Shown: positions 33,884-41,563 of the stretch, in pieces
Numbering within the stretch: position 1 is the first letter of the stretch
How the letters are laid out: the number at the start of each line of letters is the position of its first letter
NCBI GenBank assembly: GCA_963590415.1
Contig: CAVAPB010000014.1
Coordinates: 3,202 to 67,201, forward strand
Direction of reading: 5' to 3'
DNA length: 64,000 nt
Origin: Fimenecus sp963590415
GTDB taxonomy: Bacteria; Bacillota; Clostridia; Oscillospirales; Acutalibacteraceae
The notes under the pieces: generated by a model
What the model was told of the DNA's origin: nothing
What the model saw: only the letters and a program-made list of their open reading frames with translations
The model's database searches: none
Program-made: the position numbers and the translations under genes

Positions 33884-33912
33884 ATTATAGCATACGGTTG
33901 AACAAAATTCAA
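33884..33912 (-). promoter_or_regulatory. Repressor-maintenance promoter
   Basis: On the minus strand, TTGAAT (33907-33912) and TATAAT (33884-33889) are separated by 17 bases. Operator O1 covers the -35 box. Confidence 0.7.
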
Positions 33913-33992
33913 TAATTTTTGAAAAATATTCAAGAAAAGTGTTGACAGTAATTCAACCTCGTGTTATTATGTTGGAGTAGAATACAATTCAA
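33898..33992. promoter_or_regulatory. Immunity-region operators O1-O4
   Basis: Four 15-bp sites of form TTGAA-N5-TTCAA occur: O1 33898-33912 (TTGAACAAAATTCAA), O2 33919-33933 (TTGAAAAATATTCAA), O3 33942-33956 (TTGACAGTAATTCAA) and O4 33978-33992 (TAGAATACAATTCAA). O1-O2 and O2-O3 centres are 21 and 23 bases apart, about two helix turns. They overlap both divergent promoters, so a dimeric XRE protein bound here would control both. Confidence 0.8.
33942..33970 (+). promoter_or_regulatory. Rightward early phage promoter
   Basis: TTGACA (33942-33947) and TATTAT (33965-33970) are separated by 17 bases. The -35 box is part of operator O3, and O4 lies just downstream of the -10. Confidence 0.8.
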
Positions 33993-34008
33993 CCAAGGAG
34001 GAGCAAAT

Positions 34009-34227
34009 ATGAACACGACCATTAACGCAAATAAAATTAAAGGACGAATAAGGGAATTGGGATTTACACAGTCCGGAGTAGCAAAAGAGCTCGGTATTTC
34101 ATCTACAGCACTTAACAATAAGCTGAGTTGCAAATCTGAATTTACTGCATGTGAAATTGCCGCTCTTTCTAAAATTTTGGCGATAACTAATAAAGATGCA
34201 TATTTTTTTGTCTTAAAAGTTGAATGA
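34009..34227 (+). CDS. Small XRE-family regulator (Cro-like)
   Basis: The 72-residue protein consists almost only of a helix-turn-helix: IKGRIRELGFTQSGVAKELG, then SSTALNNKLSC. It is the first rightward gene, divergent from the repressor, the usual place for a Cro-like protein that commits to lytic growth. AAGGAGGAG lies before the ATG at 34009. A fifth operator copy overlaps its stop codon. Confidence 0.85.
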   Translation: MNTTINANKIKGRIRELGFTQSGVAKELGISSTALNNKLSCKSEFTACEIAALSKILAITNKDAYFFVLKVE

Positions 34228-34234
34228 AATTCAA
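34220..34234. promoter_or_regulatory. Operator O5
   Basis: TTGAATGAAATTCAA is a perfect-arm copy of the immunity operator, placed across the end of the Cro-like gene. It may allow looping with O1-O4 or act as a roadblock. Confidence 0.65.
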
Positions 34235-34266
34235 CTTCACGAAAAAAGAAGAATAAGAGGAACTTT

Positions 34267-34453
34267 ATGAAAATTGATAATTGGTTCTTAATGAAGAATT
34301 ACTCGCAAGGGGAGAGATATGCGATTTCGCTTACTGACCCGATTATAAAAAAGGAAACATCAAAGGCATATTTTCCTTGTTTTTGAAACGGAATTCGGAA
34401 CGATTAAAGGCTGGTTTCCGAAAGCCGTTTGTAAAAAGGAAGCTTTTGACTGA
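34267..34453 (+). pseudogene. Small early phage gene with a one-base frameshift
   Basis: After an AGAGGAA site, an ATG opens a frame of 39 codons ending at 34386. Continuing in the +1-shifted frame gives a natural ending: YF-LVFETEFGTIKGWFPKAVCKKEAFD, with a stop at 34451-34453. The two halves join if one C is removed near 34374. The combined product, about 61 residues, would be an ordinary small phage protein with an ETEFGTIKGWFPK core. It is either a recent mutation, a sequencing error or a shift site. Confidence 0.6.
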
Positions 34454-34467
34454 CAGGAGGCAGAGTT

Positions 34468-34728
34468 ATGAAAGAGGTTAGGCGTTTGACAGCTGAAAAG
34501 CTCAGGAGGGCTTGCACAAAGAACAATTTGTACACACTCGGCGATTGTAAAGAATATGACACAATTCTTACTTACGCAAACGAGCTTTCCGATGTTACGA
34601 CCGATAAACTGAAAAAGATTGCCACAGACATTAAAGTGCATAGCGATACCGAATACGATGTGCCGTGCATAATGTTTATTTTGGCGAATGAGTACTGCAA
34701 CTATCTCTTCTTTGAGGAGGATACATAA
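34468..34728 (+). CDS. Hypothetical early phage protein, 86 residues
   Basis: A strong CAGGAGG site precedes the ATG. The product is soluble and mixed in charge, with TTDKLKKIATDIKVHSD in the middle and a hydrophobic stretch near the end. I do not recognise a family. It lies in the early operon just before a small membrane protein gene that starts 2 bases after its stop. Confidence 0.6.
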   Translation: MKEVRRLTAEKLRRACTKNNLYTLGDCKEYDTILTYANELSDVTTDKLKKIATDIKVHSDTEYDVPCIMFILANEYCNYLFFEEDT

Positions 34729-34729
34729 A

Positions 34730-34945
34730 ATGATTAGGGCATTTTTTGAACTTTTGATGTGCGTTGCTTTGATTATAGGCTTTATATACGAAAAGGAAAT
34801 AATCGATTTCGAGATGTTTCTCAAAAACAGGCTGAGAAAAGCCTTATACAAAAGGTTATGCACGAAGCGGAAAAGAAAAGCCGTTAAATATGACATTCTT
34901 GAGTGCGAGGACGACACCTGTGTTTTTCTCATACCGAGGAAATAA
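34730..34945 (+). CDS. Small single-helix membrane protein, 71 residues
   Basis: The protein has one N-terminal membrane helix (FFELLMCVALIIGFIY, about residues 4-19) and a basic C-terminal half. GAGGAGG lies within the end of the upstream gene. The function is unknown. An alternative in-frame start at 34688 is rejected for lack of a ribosome site. Confidence 0.6.
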   Translation: MIRAFFELLMCVALIIGFIYEKEIIDFEMFLKNRLRKALYKRLCTKRKRKAVKYDILECEDDTCVFLIPRK

Positions 34946-35002
34946 TGGATATGCAAATACAGACAAGATGTTGCCGCATAAATTTTACCGGGAGGGGAGA
35001 AC

Positions 35003-35209
35003 ATGGCAAAAACACATAAAAATGACATAAAAGTAGTTGCGATGTTGTCGCTTAACGGTCCTGACGGCGACTACAAGCCGTACGATGATTACAGCGAAGC
35101 GGAAAAAGCAGAATTTGCAAAAAGGGCAACAGAAAATATAAGCAAGGCTCTTGCGAACTGTCTCGAAGCCCGAAAGCATTATTGCAGTCAACTGCAGGAG
35201 GGAGAATAA
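35003..35209 (+). CDS. Hypothetical early phage protein, 68 residues
   Basis: GGGAGGGGAG lies upstream of the ATG. The product is soluble, with an Asp/Tyr-rich N-terminal half (NGPDGDYKPYDDYSEAEK) and a helical C-terminal half. No family is recognised. The next gene starts 3 bases after its stop. Confidence 0.55.
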   Translation: MAKTHKNDIKVVAMLSLNGPDGDYKPYDDYSEAEKAEFAKRATENISKALANCLEARKHYCSQLQEGE

Positions 35210-35211
35210 CT

Positions 35212-35475
35212 ATGGAAACGGATAAAATCATTATTTCACAGGCTAAGGAAATAGCTGAATTACGGGATGCACTGTCATCCGCTGAAAATAAAGGCGATAC
35301 ATTCGGGCGATTTTGGCTTGCCGAAAAGGAAAGGCGCGAGAGAGCCGAAAAAGCATATGACCGCTTGCTTTTTGAGTTCAGCAGGGCTTTGGAGATAATC
35401 CGAGGTTCGGGCATTGAGTATGAATCGGAAATAATCGAAGCGGAAACGCAGAAAGGATGTTCTGTAAATGGGTAA
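35212..35475 (+). CDS. Hypothetical coiled-coil phage protein, 87 residues
   Basis: GGAGGGAG precedes the ATG at 35212. The protein is helical and charged throughout, consistent with a short coiled coil. No enzyme motif is visible. It overlaps the next gene by 8 bases. Confidence 0.55.
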   Translation: METDKIIISQAKEIAELRDALSSAENKGDTFGRFWLAEKERRERAEKAYDRLLFEFSRALEIIRGSGIEYESEIIEAETQKGCSVNG

Positions 35476-35818
35476 GCAAACTAACGGCAAAATCAGAAAT
35501 CATTCTAATTACAGTTTATCGACAGAACGCATATGCCTTATTTGTAATTCCTCTTTTGAGGCGGATTGCGGTTACGGAAGCGCTATATGCCAGAGTTGTT
35601 GTCAAAAGTACAAAATAAAGCCGAGAACAGGAAAGAACCGATACCCTTGCACCAATTGGAAAATATGTAAGAAGTGCGCACATCGTGCAAAGATAACGGA
35701 CAAGCAGTACATTTGTGACTGCCTTGCGCACACGGGACATATAAGAGATTTAACATCTGACGGCACACAGTGTGCGACATTTGAAGCAGTGGGGGTTAAT
35801 AACTATGACGACGACTGA
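35468..35818 (+). CDS. Cysteine-rich zinc-binding phage protein
   Basis: The 116-residue protein has several CxxC pairs: CLIC, CQSC, CKKC and a further CDC. This suggests two zinc sites, the second built from CTNWKICKKCAHR. Such proteins often bind nucleic acids, but no named family is recognised. It overlaps its neighbours at both ends. Confidence 0.6.
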   Translation: MGKQTNGKIRNHSNYSLSTERICLICNSSFEADCGYGSAICQSCCQKYKIKPRTGKNRYPCTNWKICKKCAHRAKITDKQYICDCLAHTGHIRDLTSDGTQCATFEAVGVNNYDDD

Positions 35819-36011
35819 TAAACAGCTTTGTGCTAAATGCGGTAAGCCCCTTGTCGGTGCCGTTCACTGCCGACGGGACAAGCACATTCCGAGAGACCCC
35901 GAAGAGGCACGGTTCGGAAACAGGATTTGTTGCTCACACTGCTACGACTGTAAGCATTTTGACGACCGAATATCTGTTATACGGTGTCGGTACCCGGAGT
36001 GGGAAAGGTAA
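35805..36011 (+). CDS. Cysteine-rich phage protein, 68 residues
   Basis: The ATG at 35805 follows GTGGGGG within the previous gene (14-base overlap). The product has CAKCG near the start and CCSHCYDCKHF in the second half, so it probably binds zinc. Another reading of the region, from 35772, has no ribosome site. Confidence 0.55.
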   Translation: MTTTDKQLCAKCGKPLVGAVHCRRDKHIPRDPEEARFGNRICCSHCYDCKHFDDRISVIRCRYPEWER

Positions 36012-36045
36012 TCTTACATACTATTTATATAAGCTCAAAAAAAGA

Positions 36046-36065
36046 AAAGCGGCGGTCGCCGCTTT
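36046..36065. other. Perfect hairpin upstream of the replication genes
   Basis: AAAGCGGCG and CGCCGCTTT form a 9-bp stem with a two-base loop. No T tract follows, so it is not a clear terminator; it could stabilise or process the early message. Confidence 0.55.
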
Positions 36066-36112
36066 GGGGCTTGTATGTTGTCTTAACTTAACGCACACAA
36101 AGGAGTAACAAA

Positions 36113-36532
36113 ATGAAAGAAAAAAGTATTGGTAGTGCTGTACAGTCAGAGTCAAGTCCTGTCTTGTCTTTTGAAGAACAGCTCAGATGTGTAATGCAGC
36201 AGTGCGAAGTCGTTGAGGCGGTTCGCGAGGATCCGTCTAACCTTCGCCTTTATATGCAGATGTGCAAAATCATAACGGAAGTGTTCCGAAAAAACGGCAG
36301 CGACGACATAAGAATTGACCGACAAACAGTAAAGGCTTCAAAGGTTCAGGAGGTTTTCAGACAGATAGGAAGCGACGAGCTTCGGCATGTTGCCGACAAT
36401 GTTTGCGGCATAGACTATAAAATCAAGTTCGTCAAAGCGTACTTAACGACCGCACTGTATAATTCGGTGTTTGAATCTGAACTCGGGTTGCAGAACTCCG
36501 TCAATGTGGATATGAAGGACGGCTCGGTATGA
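36113..36532 (+). CDS. Hypothetical phage replication-region protein
   Basis: The 139-residue soluble protein is mostly helical. Its C-terminal half (IDYKIKFVKAYLTTALYNSVFESEL) is similar to the ends of proteins often encoded beside replication initiators in Clostridial mobile elements. Its stop overlaps the Rep gene by 4 bases, which supports a joint role. CAAAGGAG precedes the ATG. Confidence 0.55.
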   Translation: MKEKSIGSAVQSESSPVLSFEEQLRCVMQQCEVVEAVREDPSNLRLYMQMCKIITEVFRKNGSDDIRIDRQTVKASKVQEVFRQIGSDELRHVADNVCGIDYKIKFVKAYLTTALYNSVFESELGLQNSVNVDMKDGSV

Positions 36533-37377
36533 TTAAAGAATTACAACACTTTGCGGGAGATTATCTTGAAGTTGATTTTCTTCCGTATAAGGTTCCGCCT
36601 CGAAGGGGCAGAGGCAGACGAAGTAAGCCGACAAGTGAAGCGCAGGCGCATTTGAACCAGGCTAATCGTGAACGGGAATTATATATGCTCATTCACGAGA
36701 ACTTCACTCGGGAAGACTATGCAATTCATCCGACATATGCCGAGCCATTCCGTCCGCCCGACGCTAAGACCGCTTTGAGGGACCGGCGGAATTTTATTCT
36801 TAGGTTGAAACGCTTATACAAAAAATATGATATTGACGACTTGAAGCACATATCTGTGCTTGAACAAGGCGTACGCTCGGGTAAGCTCCACCACCATATG
36901 ATTATATCGGGCGGCGTTCCTCGTGAGCTTGTTGAGAAGTGTTGGGGAATGGGAATATGTAACTGTCGTCAGTTGCAATTCTCGGAGCGAGGAGTTATAG
37001 GACTGTCGCATTACATAGTCAAGTCGGCCGCAACGGACGACGAAGATAATGCACGATGCTCGTTCAAATCATACAGCTGTTCTCGCAATCTGCGCCGACC
37101 GAAGCCGCCTAAGGAGCGGAGGGTTTCGACAAAAGTTTTCAACGCTCTTTGGGATGAATTCGAGAATAGAAAAATATTTGAAGAGCGTTACAAAGATTAC
37201 TTCTTCGTCGAGGCTGTTCGCACAGACAATGTTGAATTCGGCGAAAGATATATGACTGTTCGGCTCTGCAAGAAGTCGGCGAAGCTCGATTATATTTATG
37301 ACCGGGATTATAGCGGAGGAATATATTTTTCAACCGCTTCACGGCGGGCACGCGTCACATTAACACCCCCGGGGTAA
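36529..37377 (+). CDS. HUH-type rolling-circle replication protein (ORF2/G2P-like)
   Basis: The 282-residue protein has the features of rolling-circle Rep nucleases of the phage G2P/ORF2 type. The histidine cluster LHHHMIIS (H121-H123) lies in a beta strand, and downstream GLSHYIVKSA carries a candidate catalytic Tyr162. The N-terminus is very basic (PPRRGRGRRSK). Such proteins nick one strand at an origin and stay linked to the 5' end. A 638-base gap with hairpins follows and may contain the origin. No DNA polymerase or helicase gene is present, so host replication proteins would be used. Confidence 0.7.
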   Translation: MIKELQHFAGDYLEVDFLPYKVPPRRGRGRRSKPTSEAQAHLNQANRERELYMLIHENFTREDYAIHPTYAEPFRPPDAKTALRDRRNFILRLKRLYKKYDIDDLKHISVLEQGVRSGKLHHHMIISGGVPRELVEKCWGMGICNCRQLQFSERGVIGLSHYIVKSAATDDEDNARCSFKSYSCSRNLRRPKPPKERRVSTKVFNALWDEFENRKIFEERYKDYFFVEAVRTDNVEFGERYMTVRLCKKSAKLDYIYDRDYSGGIYFSTASRRARVTLTPPG

Positions 37378-38015
37378 AATCTTTTGAAAATAAAAAAATC
37401 GTATCTACCGAAGCCCCTTACGACAAAAGGGGAAAGGTCGCGCGTAAGAAAAATGATTTTCGGTACGGTTTTTGACAGCGGAACTTATTCGTAAAATCGG
37501 GTAAGTTAATTTGAGAATTTGCGCAGTGGAAAGGTTGTTCCTTAATTAACAAGCGAAGCGGCTTTTCAAAAAAATTTTTCGCTTCTTATGAAAATTTTCA
37601 TTTTAATAAAAATCTATAATAGGAAAAATTTTTGTCCGTTAACTTTCTTTGTGAAACCGCAGAGCGGAAAAGGCATAACGCTGTTGCTAAGTGAAGTGAG
37701 TCGGTCGTCAGTGTCGCTTAAAAACAGGAGTTATTGCTGCGAATTCAAGCTGCATATGCGTGAAAATTATTTAAGAATAAAGGGCAAAACAGGTTGAATT
37801 TATCTTGATTCAAAAAAATCATACTATTATCGAGAGGCAGAAAGAAGAGGAAAAAGTAAAAAGGTAAAAACAGCAATAAACGCCGGCAAGAGATGTTAGG
37901 AGGTGTAAGTAACGGTAAAGCGGAGTGCACCCGAGCCGAGGGGTGTATGTGAGCTTGTTATAAGTGCTTGCGGCTTAAAAATTTTATTTGTTTTCGGCGA
38001 AAAGGAGTAAAAAAC
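37378..38015. other. 638-base non-coding region with hairpins, candidate origin
   Basis: This is the longest gene-free stretch of the prophage. It contains a nested structure, with outer arms TACCGAA (37406-37412) and TTCGGTA (37459-37465) and inner arms CCCCTT (37414-37419) and AAGGGG (37427-37432). A second hairpin has AAGCGAA (37551-37557) and TTCGCTT (37578-37584). A 69-codon frame at 37588 has no ribosome site and is not called. The position directly after the HUH Rep makes an origin or a structured RNA plausible. Confidence 0.45.
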
Positions 38016-38375
38016 ATGGAAAATTACATAATCAAGGCAATTGAAAGAATTGAAAAAGAACTCAAAGAGATGAATGGCTCAAACAAAGCTAACGCAGTTT
38101 CGAAAGAGACGGGACAGGCATTGATTTCATTCTGTAAACAGGATGAAGAGTTTGCGCAGGCGGTAGTGCAGGCCGACAAACCTTTCGGAGAGGCTTGCGA
38201 ATATGCGGTAAAAGGCTGTAAGAATTCGATTTCCGATATTGAAGTTTATCGGAGAGCGGTGGAGTTCTATTTTCCCGGAGCTACGGTTGAAATGAATATG
38301 ACTATCGACCTTTGTGGGGCGGTTAAGGCAAATAAGACGGTTATCAATCTGAGCTTTTCGGACCTGTTTGATTGA
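38016..38375 (+). CDS. PcfK-like protein, AcrIIA9-family candidate anti-CRISPR
   Basis: The 119-residue protein has the PcfK-like pattern: an N-terminal helix IIKAIERIEKELKEM, then ALISFCKQDEEFAQAVVQ, a central NSISDIEVYRRAVEFYFPGATVEMNMTIDL segment (about residues 71-100), and an acidic end. The family contains AcrIIA9, reported to inhibit Cas9, so an anti-CRISPR role is possible but unproven here. It stands next to a PcfJ-like gene, as on conjugative elements and phages. AAAAGGAG lies before the ATG at 38016. Confidence 0.75.
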   Translation: MENYIIKAIERIEKELKEMNGSNKANAVSKETGQALISFCKQDEEFAQAVVQADKPFGEACEYAVKGCKNSISDIEVYRRAVEFYFPGATVEMNMTIDLCGAVKANKTVINLSFSDLFD

Positions 38376-38385
38376 GGTGATAACA

Positions 38386-40095
38386 ATGCGTGAATTAAAG
38401 ACGGCAGCTGCCATTTTGAAAAATGCGCCGAAGCTTTCGGACACGGATATTCAGACAATAAACGAAAGTTACAGCCCGTATATGTTTTATAAAAATGATG
38501 CAAAAACTGATACGCAGCACTGTATATGCAGCTCATGCAGAAAACATTTTGATGTTTCATATACACAAAGAACCGTTACCCCTGCGGACAGAGAGTTTTT
38601 ACAGGCTTCGCATAATCAACAGGTTATATGTCCTAAGTGTGGGCGAACAGTTCAGAAGAAACAAATAGGCAGGGTTAAAAACTGTGCTACACTCGGCGAT
38701 TATCAACGATTTGTATTTGTGAAACGCAGGTCAGAGCAAGAGGTTTATTTGATATATGCATACACCTACAAGGAATACAGGCACATATATCCAAGCAGGT
38801 CAAGCGTGGTAGAAAGCGTTGAATATGACACGCTGCCTTTTTGTGAAGTAAACGCAGTTTATTATTTGACGCCGAATCAGCAGAGGGTTTTTAAGTGCTC
38901 GCCGTGGAGCGGCGAATGGGAAGAGTCAAAAATTGCGGAACCATATACAAAGAGTTGGTTCTATAACACTACCGCAAAAACAAAAAGAGGTTATGTGTTG
39001 ATAGGGTCGCAAATTTTGAAAAAGACTTTTCTTCGCTATATTAACCTTGATAGGCTTTCTGATCTTTATCAGCAAATCAGAGTTGAAAACTGGAGCGCGT
39101 ATTATTGGGGATATGTTGAAGTTCCGATATGTAAGATAATCTCGCTTTTTGCAAAATACAAAAGTTTTGAATTTCTCGAAAAACAGGGCTATGACAACTT
39201 GATTTATTCGATGATTGAAAGACAGGAGGAGGCGCCGACTCTGTATGACTGGCAAGCGACGACACCATGTAAATTTTTCAAAAAACTTTCAAAGCCCGAG
39301 ATAAAGGCACTGAAAGAAAAAGACCTTTGCGGTCGTTCCGAGCTGTATTTGTATCTGCGATTACGGACAGAGGAACAAAAGCTGTCTGTGGAAGATTTCG
39401 CAGCGGTTCTCGAATTCTTTCCGAATGACACGAAAAGGTTTTTATCAGTCAAGCGAAAGTATGAAATTACTGTTTGTGAGACCAGAAAGTATTTACTTCG
39501 GTGTAATGATCGCCGAGTCCGCTCGGGGACCACAGGTACACTGTGGCTCGACTATATTGAAGCCGCCGAATATTGTGAATACGACCTGCGTGTACACAAT
39601 GTCATTTTTCCGAAGAAGCTTGCAACCGCACATGACGAAGCGGTTGCGAACCGACAAAGGATAATTGATGAGCGCAACAGAAAGTCACTTCCCCAAAGGC
39701 TCGCCGAGGATAAAGAACGATTGCAAAACGAAAAGGATTCGTATGCGTTGCGATATAAAAAGCTTGAGAAAATTTTTGCTTTTCAAGATAACGGTTACTG
39801 CGTAATTGTTCCTACGGGCGCAACGGAAATAATCCTTGAGGGAAAAAGTCTTGCTCACTGTGTGGGCGGTTATGCCGACAGACATATAAGAGGGGCAACA
39901 ACAATTTTGTTTATACGACGAATTGACCGAAAGGAAGAAAGTCTTATTACCGTTGAAATGAACGAAAAAGACCTCACAATAATTCAGGTGCACGGCAGAG
40001 GAAACCGTCCGCCCGATAAAAACGAGCAGGCTTTTATAGACAAGTGGCTCGTCGATATAAAACACAGGAAAAATAAAAAATCAAAAGCAGCGTAA
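38386..40095 (+). CDS. PcfJ-like protein
   Basis: The 569-residue protein has a CxxC pair near residues 45-48 and another (CPKCG) near 81, forming an N-terminal zinc-binding region. The C-terminal PcfJ signature follows: ILEGKSLAHCVGGYADRH, then TILFIRRI and a QVHGRGNR segment. PcfJ was named from the pCF10 conjugative plasmid; its molecular role is not known. It follows the PcfK-like gene by 10 bases with GAGGTGA. Confidence 0.8.
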   Translation: MRELKTAAAILKNAPKLSDTDIQTINESYSPYMFYKNDAKTDTQHCICSSCRKHFDVSYTQRTVTPADREFLQASHNQQVICPKCGRTVQKKQIGRVKNCATLGDYQRFVFVKRRSEQEVYLIYAYTYKEYRHIYPSRSSVVESVEYDTLPFCEVNAVYYLTPNQQRVFKCSPWSGEWEESKIAEPYTKSWFYNTTAKTKRGYVLIGSQILKKTFLRYINLDRLSDLYQQIRVENWSAYYWGYVEVPICKIISLFAKYKSFEFLEKQGYDNLIYSMIERQEEAPTLYDWQATTPCKFFKKLSKPEIKALKEKDLCGRSELYLYLRLRTEEQKLSVEDFAAVLEFFPNDTKRFLSVKRKYEITVCETRKYLLRCNDRRVRSGTTGTLWLDYIEAAEYCEYDLRVHNVIFPKKLATAHDEAVANRQRIIDERNRKSLPQRLAEDKERLQNEKDSYALRYKKLEKIFAFQDNGYCVIVPTGATEIILEGKSLAHCVGGYADRHIRGATTILFIRRIDRKEESLITVEMNEKDLTIIQVHGRGNRPPDKNEQAFIDKWLVDIKHRKNKKSKAA

Positions 40096-40107
40096 AGGAG
40101 TGCCGAT

Positions 40108-41064
40108 ATGAGCGAACTTATAAACATTAACGGAAGAATGAGCGAAACACAGGCCGAAGCGGTCAAGCTTCATCAGAGCATAATGCTCAATGCCGAGCTT
40201 GCGGCTAACAGCATGGTCGCAATGTGCAGGGACCTTAAAGCCATGAGAGACAGGAGACTGTATGAAGAACTCGGGTGTTCGGAGTTTGGAGAGTACACGG
40301 AAAAGCTTGTCGGCATCAAAGCCCGGCAGGCATACACATACATAAGCACATACGAAAAGCTCGGAGACACGGTTTTGCAGTCAAATGCAACGCTCGGAAT
40401 AACGAAGCTTAGTATGATTGCTCAGTTGAATTCCGAAGATAGGACTGAAATGCTCGAAAGCGGTAAGGCGGATGAGATGACTGTCGCTGAACTGAAAAGG
40501 CTTGTCGAGGAAAACAAGAACCAGGGCGAGCAAATTTCAATGCTTACCGCCGAAATTGAGCAGTTAAAGCAGGATGAGGATACAGCGGCGGAAAATTCAG
40601 CATTTGAGGAGACGATAACACAGCTGAAATCACAGCTTGAAGAGAAAAACGCACTTGTCGATAAACTTGAAAAAGACCTTGAAAAAAACCAGGAACAGAC
40701 GCCGGATGTTTCCGACGGAAAGGCTATCGAAGAAAAAATAAAAGACAAACTTTTGAAAAAAGCCGAAGCGGAAAAGAAAAAGGCATATTCAGAGGGCGAG
40801 AAATCCGCACAGGCGGCCGCAAATCAAAAAATTGATTTACTCAATTCACAGATTGAAGCTGCAAGGCTTCATTCGCAGGAGCTTGAAAAACAGCTTGCTT
40901 TGTCCGACAGCGCCTCGGCAGAGGCAAAGGTGTATATTTCGGCGATACAGTCGGATTTTAATGCTTTGATGAGTGTAATAACCGAAATGAACGCAGAACA
41001 GGCGGAAAAGTTCAAGGGCGCAGTAAAAAAGCTTTGCGCTGCGATAGCTGAAAAATGCGAATGA
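40108..41064 (+). CDS. Phage protein with helix-turn-helix-like N-terminus and long coiled coil
   Basis: The 318-residue protein has an N-terminal part (about residues 1-110) similar in pattern to DUF3102/ParB-like phage proteins: CSEFGEYTEKLVGIKARQAYTYI, then GITKLSMIAQL. About 130 residues of coiled coil rich in Glu, Lys and Gln follow. The function is unknown; DNA binding is plausible. AAAGGAG precedes the ATG. Confidence 0.6.
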   Translation: MSELININGRMSETQAEAVKLHQSIMLNAELAANSMVAMCRDLKAMRDRRLYEELGCSEFGEYTEKLVGIKARQAYTYISTYEKLGDTVLQSNATLGITKLSMIAQLNSEDRTEMLESGKADEMTVAELKRLVEENKNQGEQISMLTAEIEQLKQDEDTAAENSAFEETITQLKSQLEEKNALVDKLEKDLEKNQEQTPDVSDGKAIEEKIKDKLLKKAEAEKKKAYSEGEKSAQAAANQKIDLLNSQIEAARLHSQELEKQLALSDSASAEAKVYISAIQSDFNALMSVITEMNAEQAEKFKGAVKKLCAAIAEKCE

Positions 41065-41074
41065 AGGTGTGACT

Positions 41075-41425
41075 ATGGCACAAAAAGAATATTACGACCT
41101 ATCAAATCAAACTGAAGTTGTTAAAGAGCTTAAGATTGATTTACTGCCGACAAACAAAAAGTGTCATTCCCTTAAAATCGAGTACGGGTATTTTGAAGCG
41201 GTATTGAATGGTAAAAAGACATATGAAATCCGCATAAATGACCGTGACTTTAAGGTCGGAGAGTTTCTAAGGCTTTGTGAGCTGGATGCAGAGTGCAACG
41301 GGTACACCGGCCGCTTTGCTCTTGCGGAGATAACTCATATCACTTCCGATAAACGGTTTTGCAAGGAGGGATATGTCGTTATGGGAATTAAATTACTTAT
41401 GGGAGGGAGAGAACTTGAAAATTAA
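41075..41425 (+). CDS. DUF3850/ASCH-type small protein
   Basis: The 116-residue protein has the DUF3850 pattern HSLKIEYGYFEAVLNGKKTYEIRINDRDFKVGEFLRL (split across residues about 26-61; written as a description of motif order YF-x-AV, KT-x-EIR, DR-x-F-x-VG). This is a PUA/ASCH-like fold thought to bind RNA or modified nucleic acid. It is a common phage accessory gene. The ATG at 41075 follows AAGGTG. Confidence 0.75.
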   Translation: MAQKEYYDLSNQTEVVKELKIDLLPTNKKCHSLKIEYGYFEAVLNGKKTYEIRINDRDFKVGEFLRLCELDAECNGYTGRFALAEITHITSDKRFCKEGYVVMGIKLLMGGRELEN

Positions 41426-41561
41426 CAAAATAATACTTGTTATTTTTTGCGCCGCCGTCGCAGTTGCGACTTCGGCCGCTGTATGGGCTTTGATAAAAAG
41501 TGTGGAAGCAATAATTGAGTTTGTTGTTTTCTTAATCTGTATTTTACTTTTAGGAGGATAA
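41415..41561 (+). CDS. 48-residue double-hydrophobic membrane peptide
   Basis: The frame starts at TTG after a very strong GGGAGGGAGAG site, overlapping the previous gene by 11 bases. The product is almost all hydrophobic: VIFCAAVAVATSAAVWALI, then IEFVVFLICILLLGG, making two membrane segments. A role as a small holin-like or superinfection protein is possible, but position in the early operon does not favour lysis. Confidence 0.5.
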   Translation: MKINKIILVIFCAAVAVATSAAVWALIKSVEAIIEFVVFLICILLLGG

Positions 41562-41563
41562 AA

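Noticed and set aside
37588..37797. Possible 69-residue gene in the gap after the Rep gene
   Set aside because: No ribosome site, poor composition and position inside a region rich in inverted repeats.
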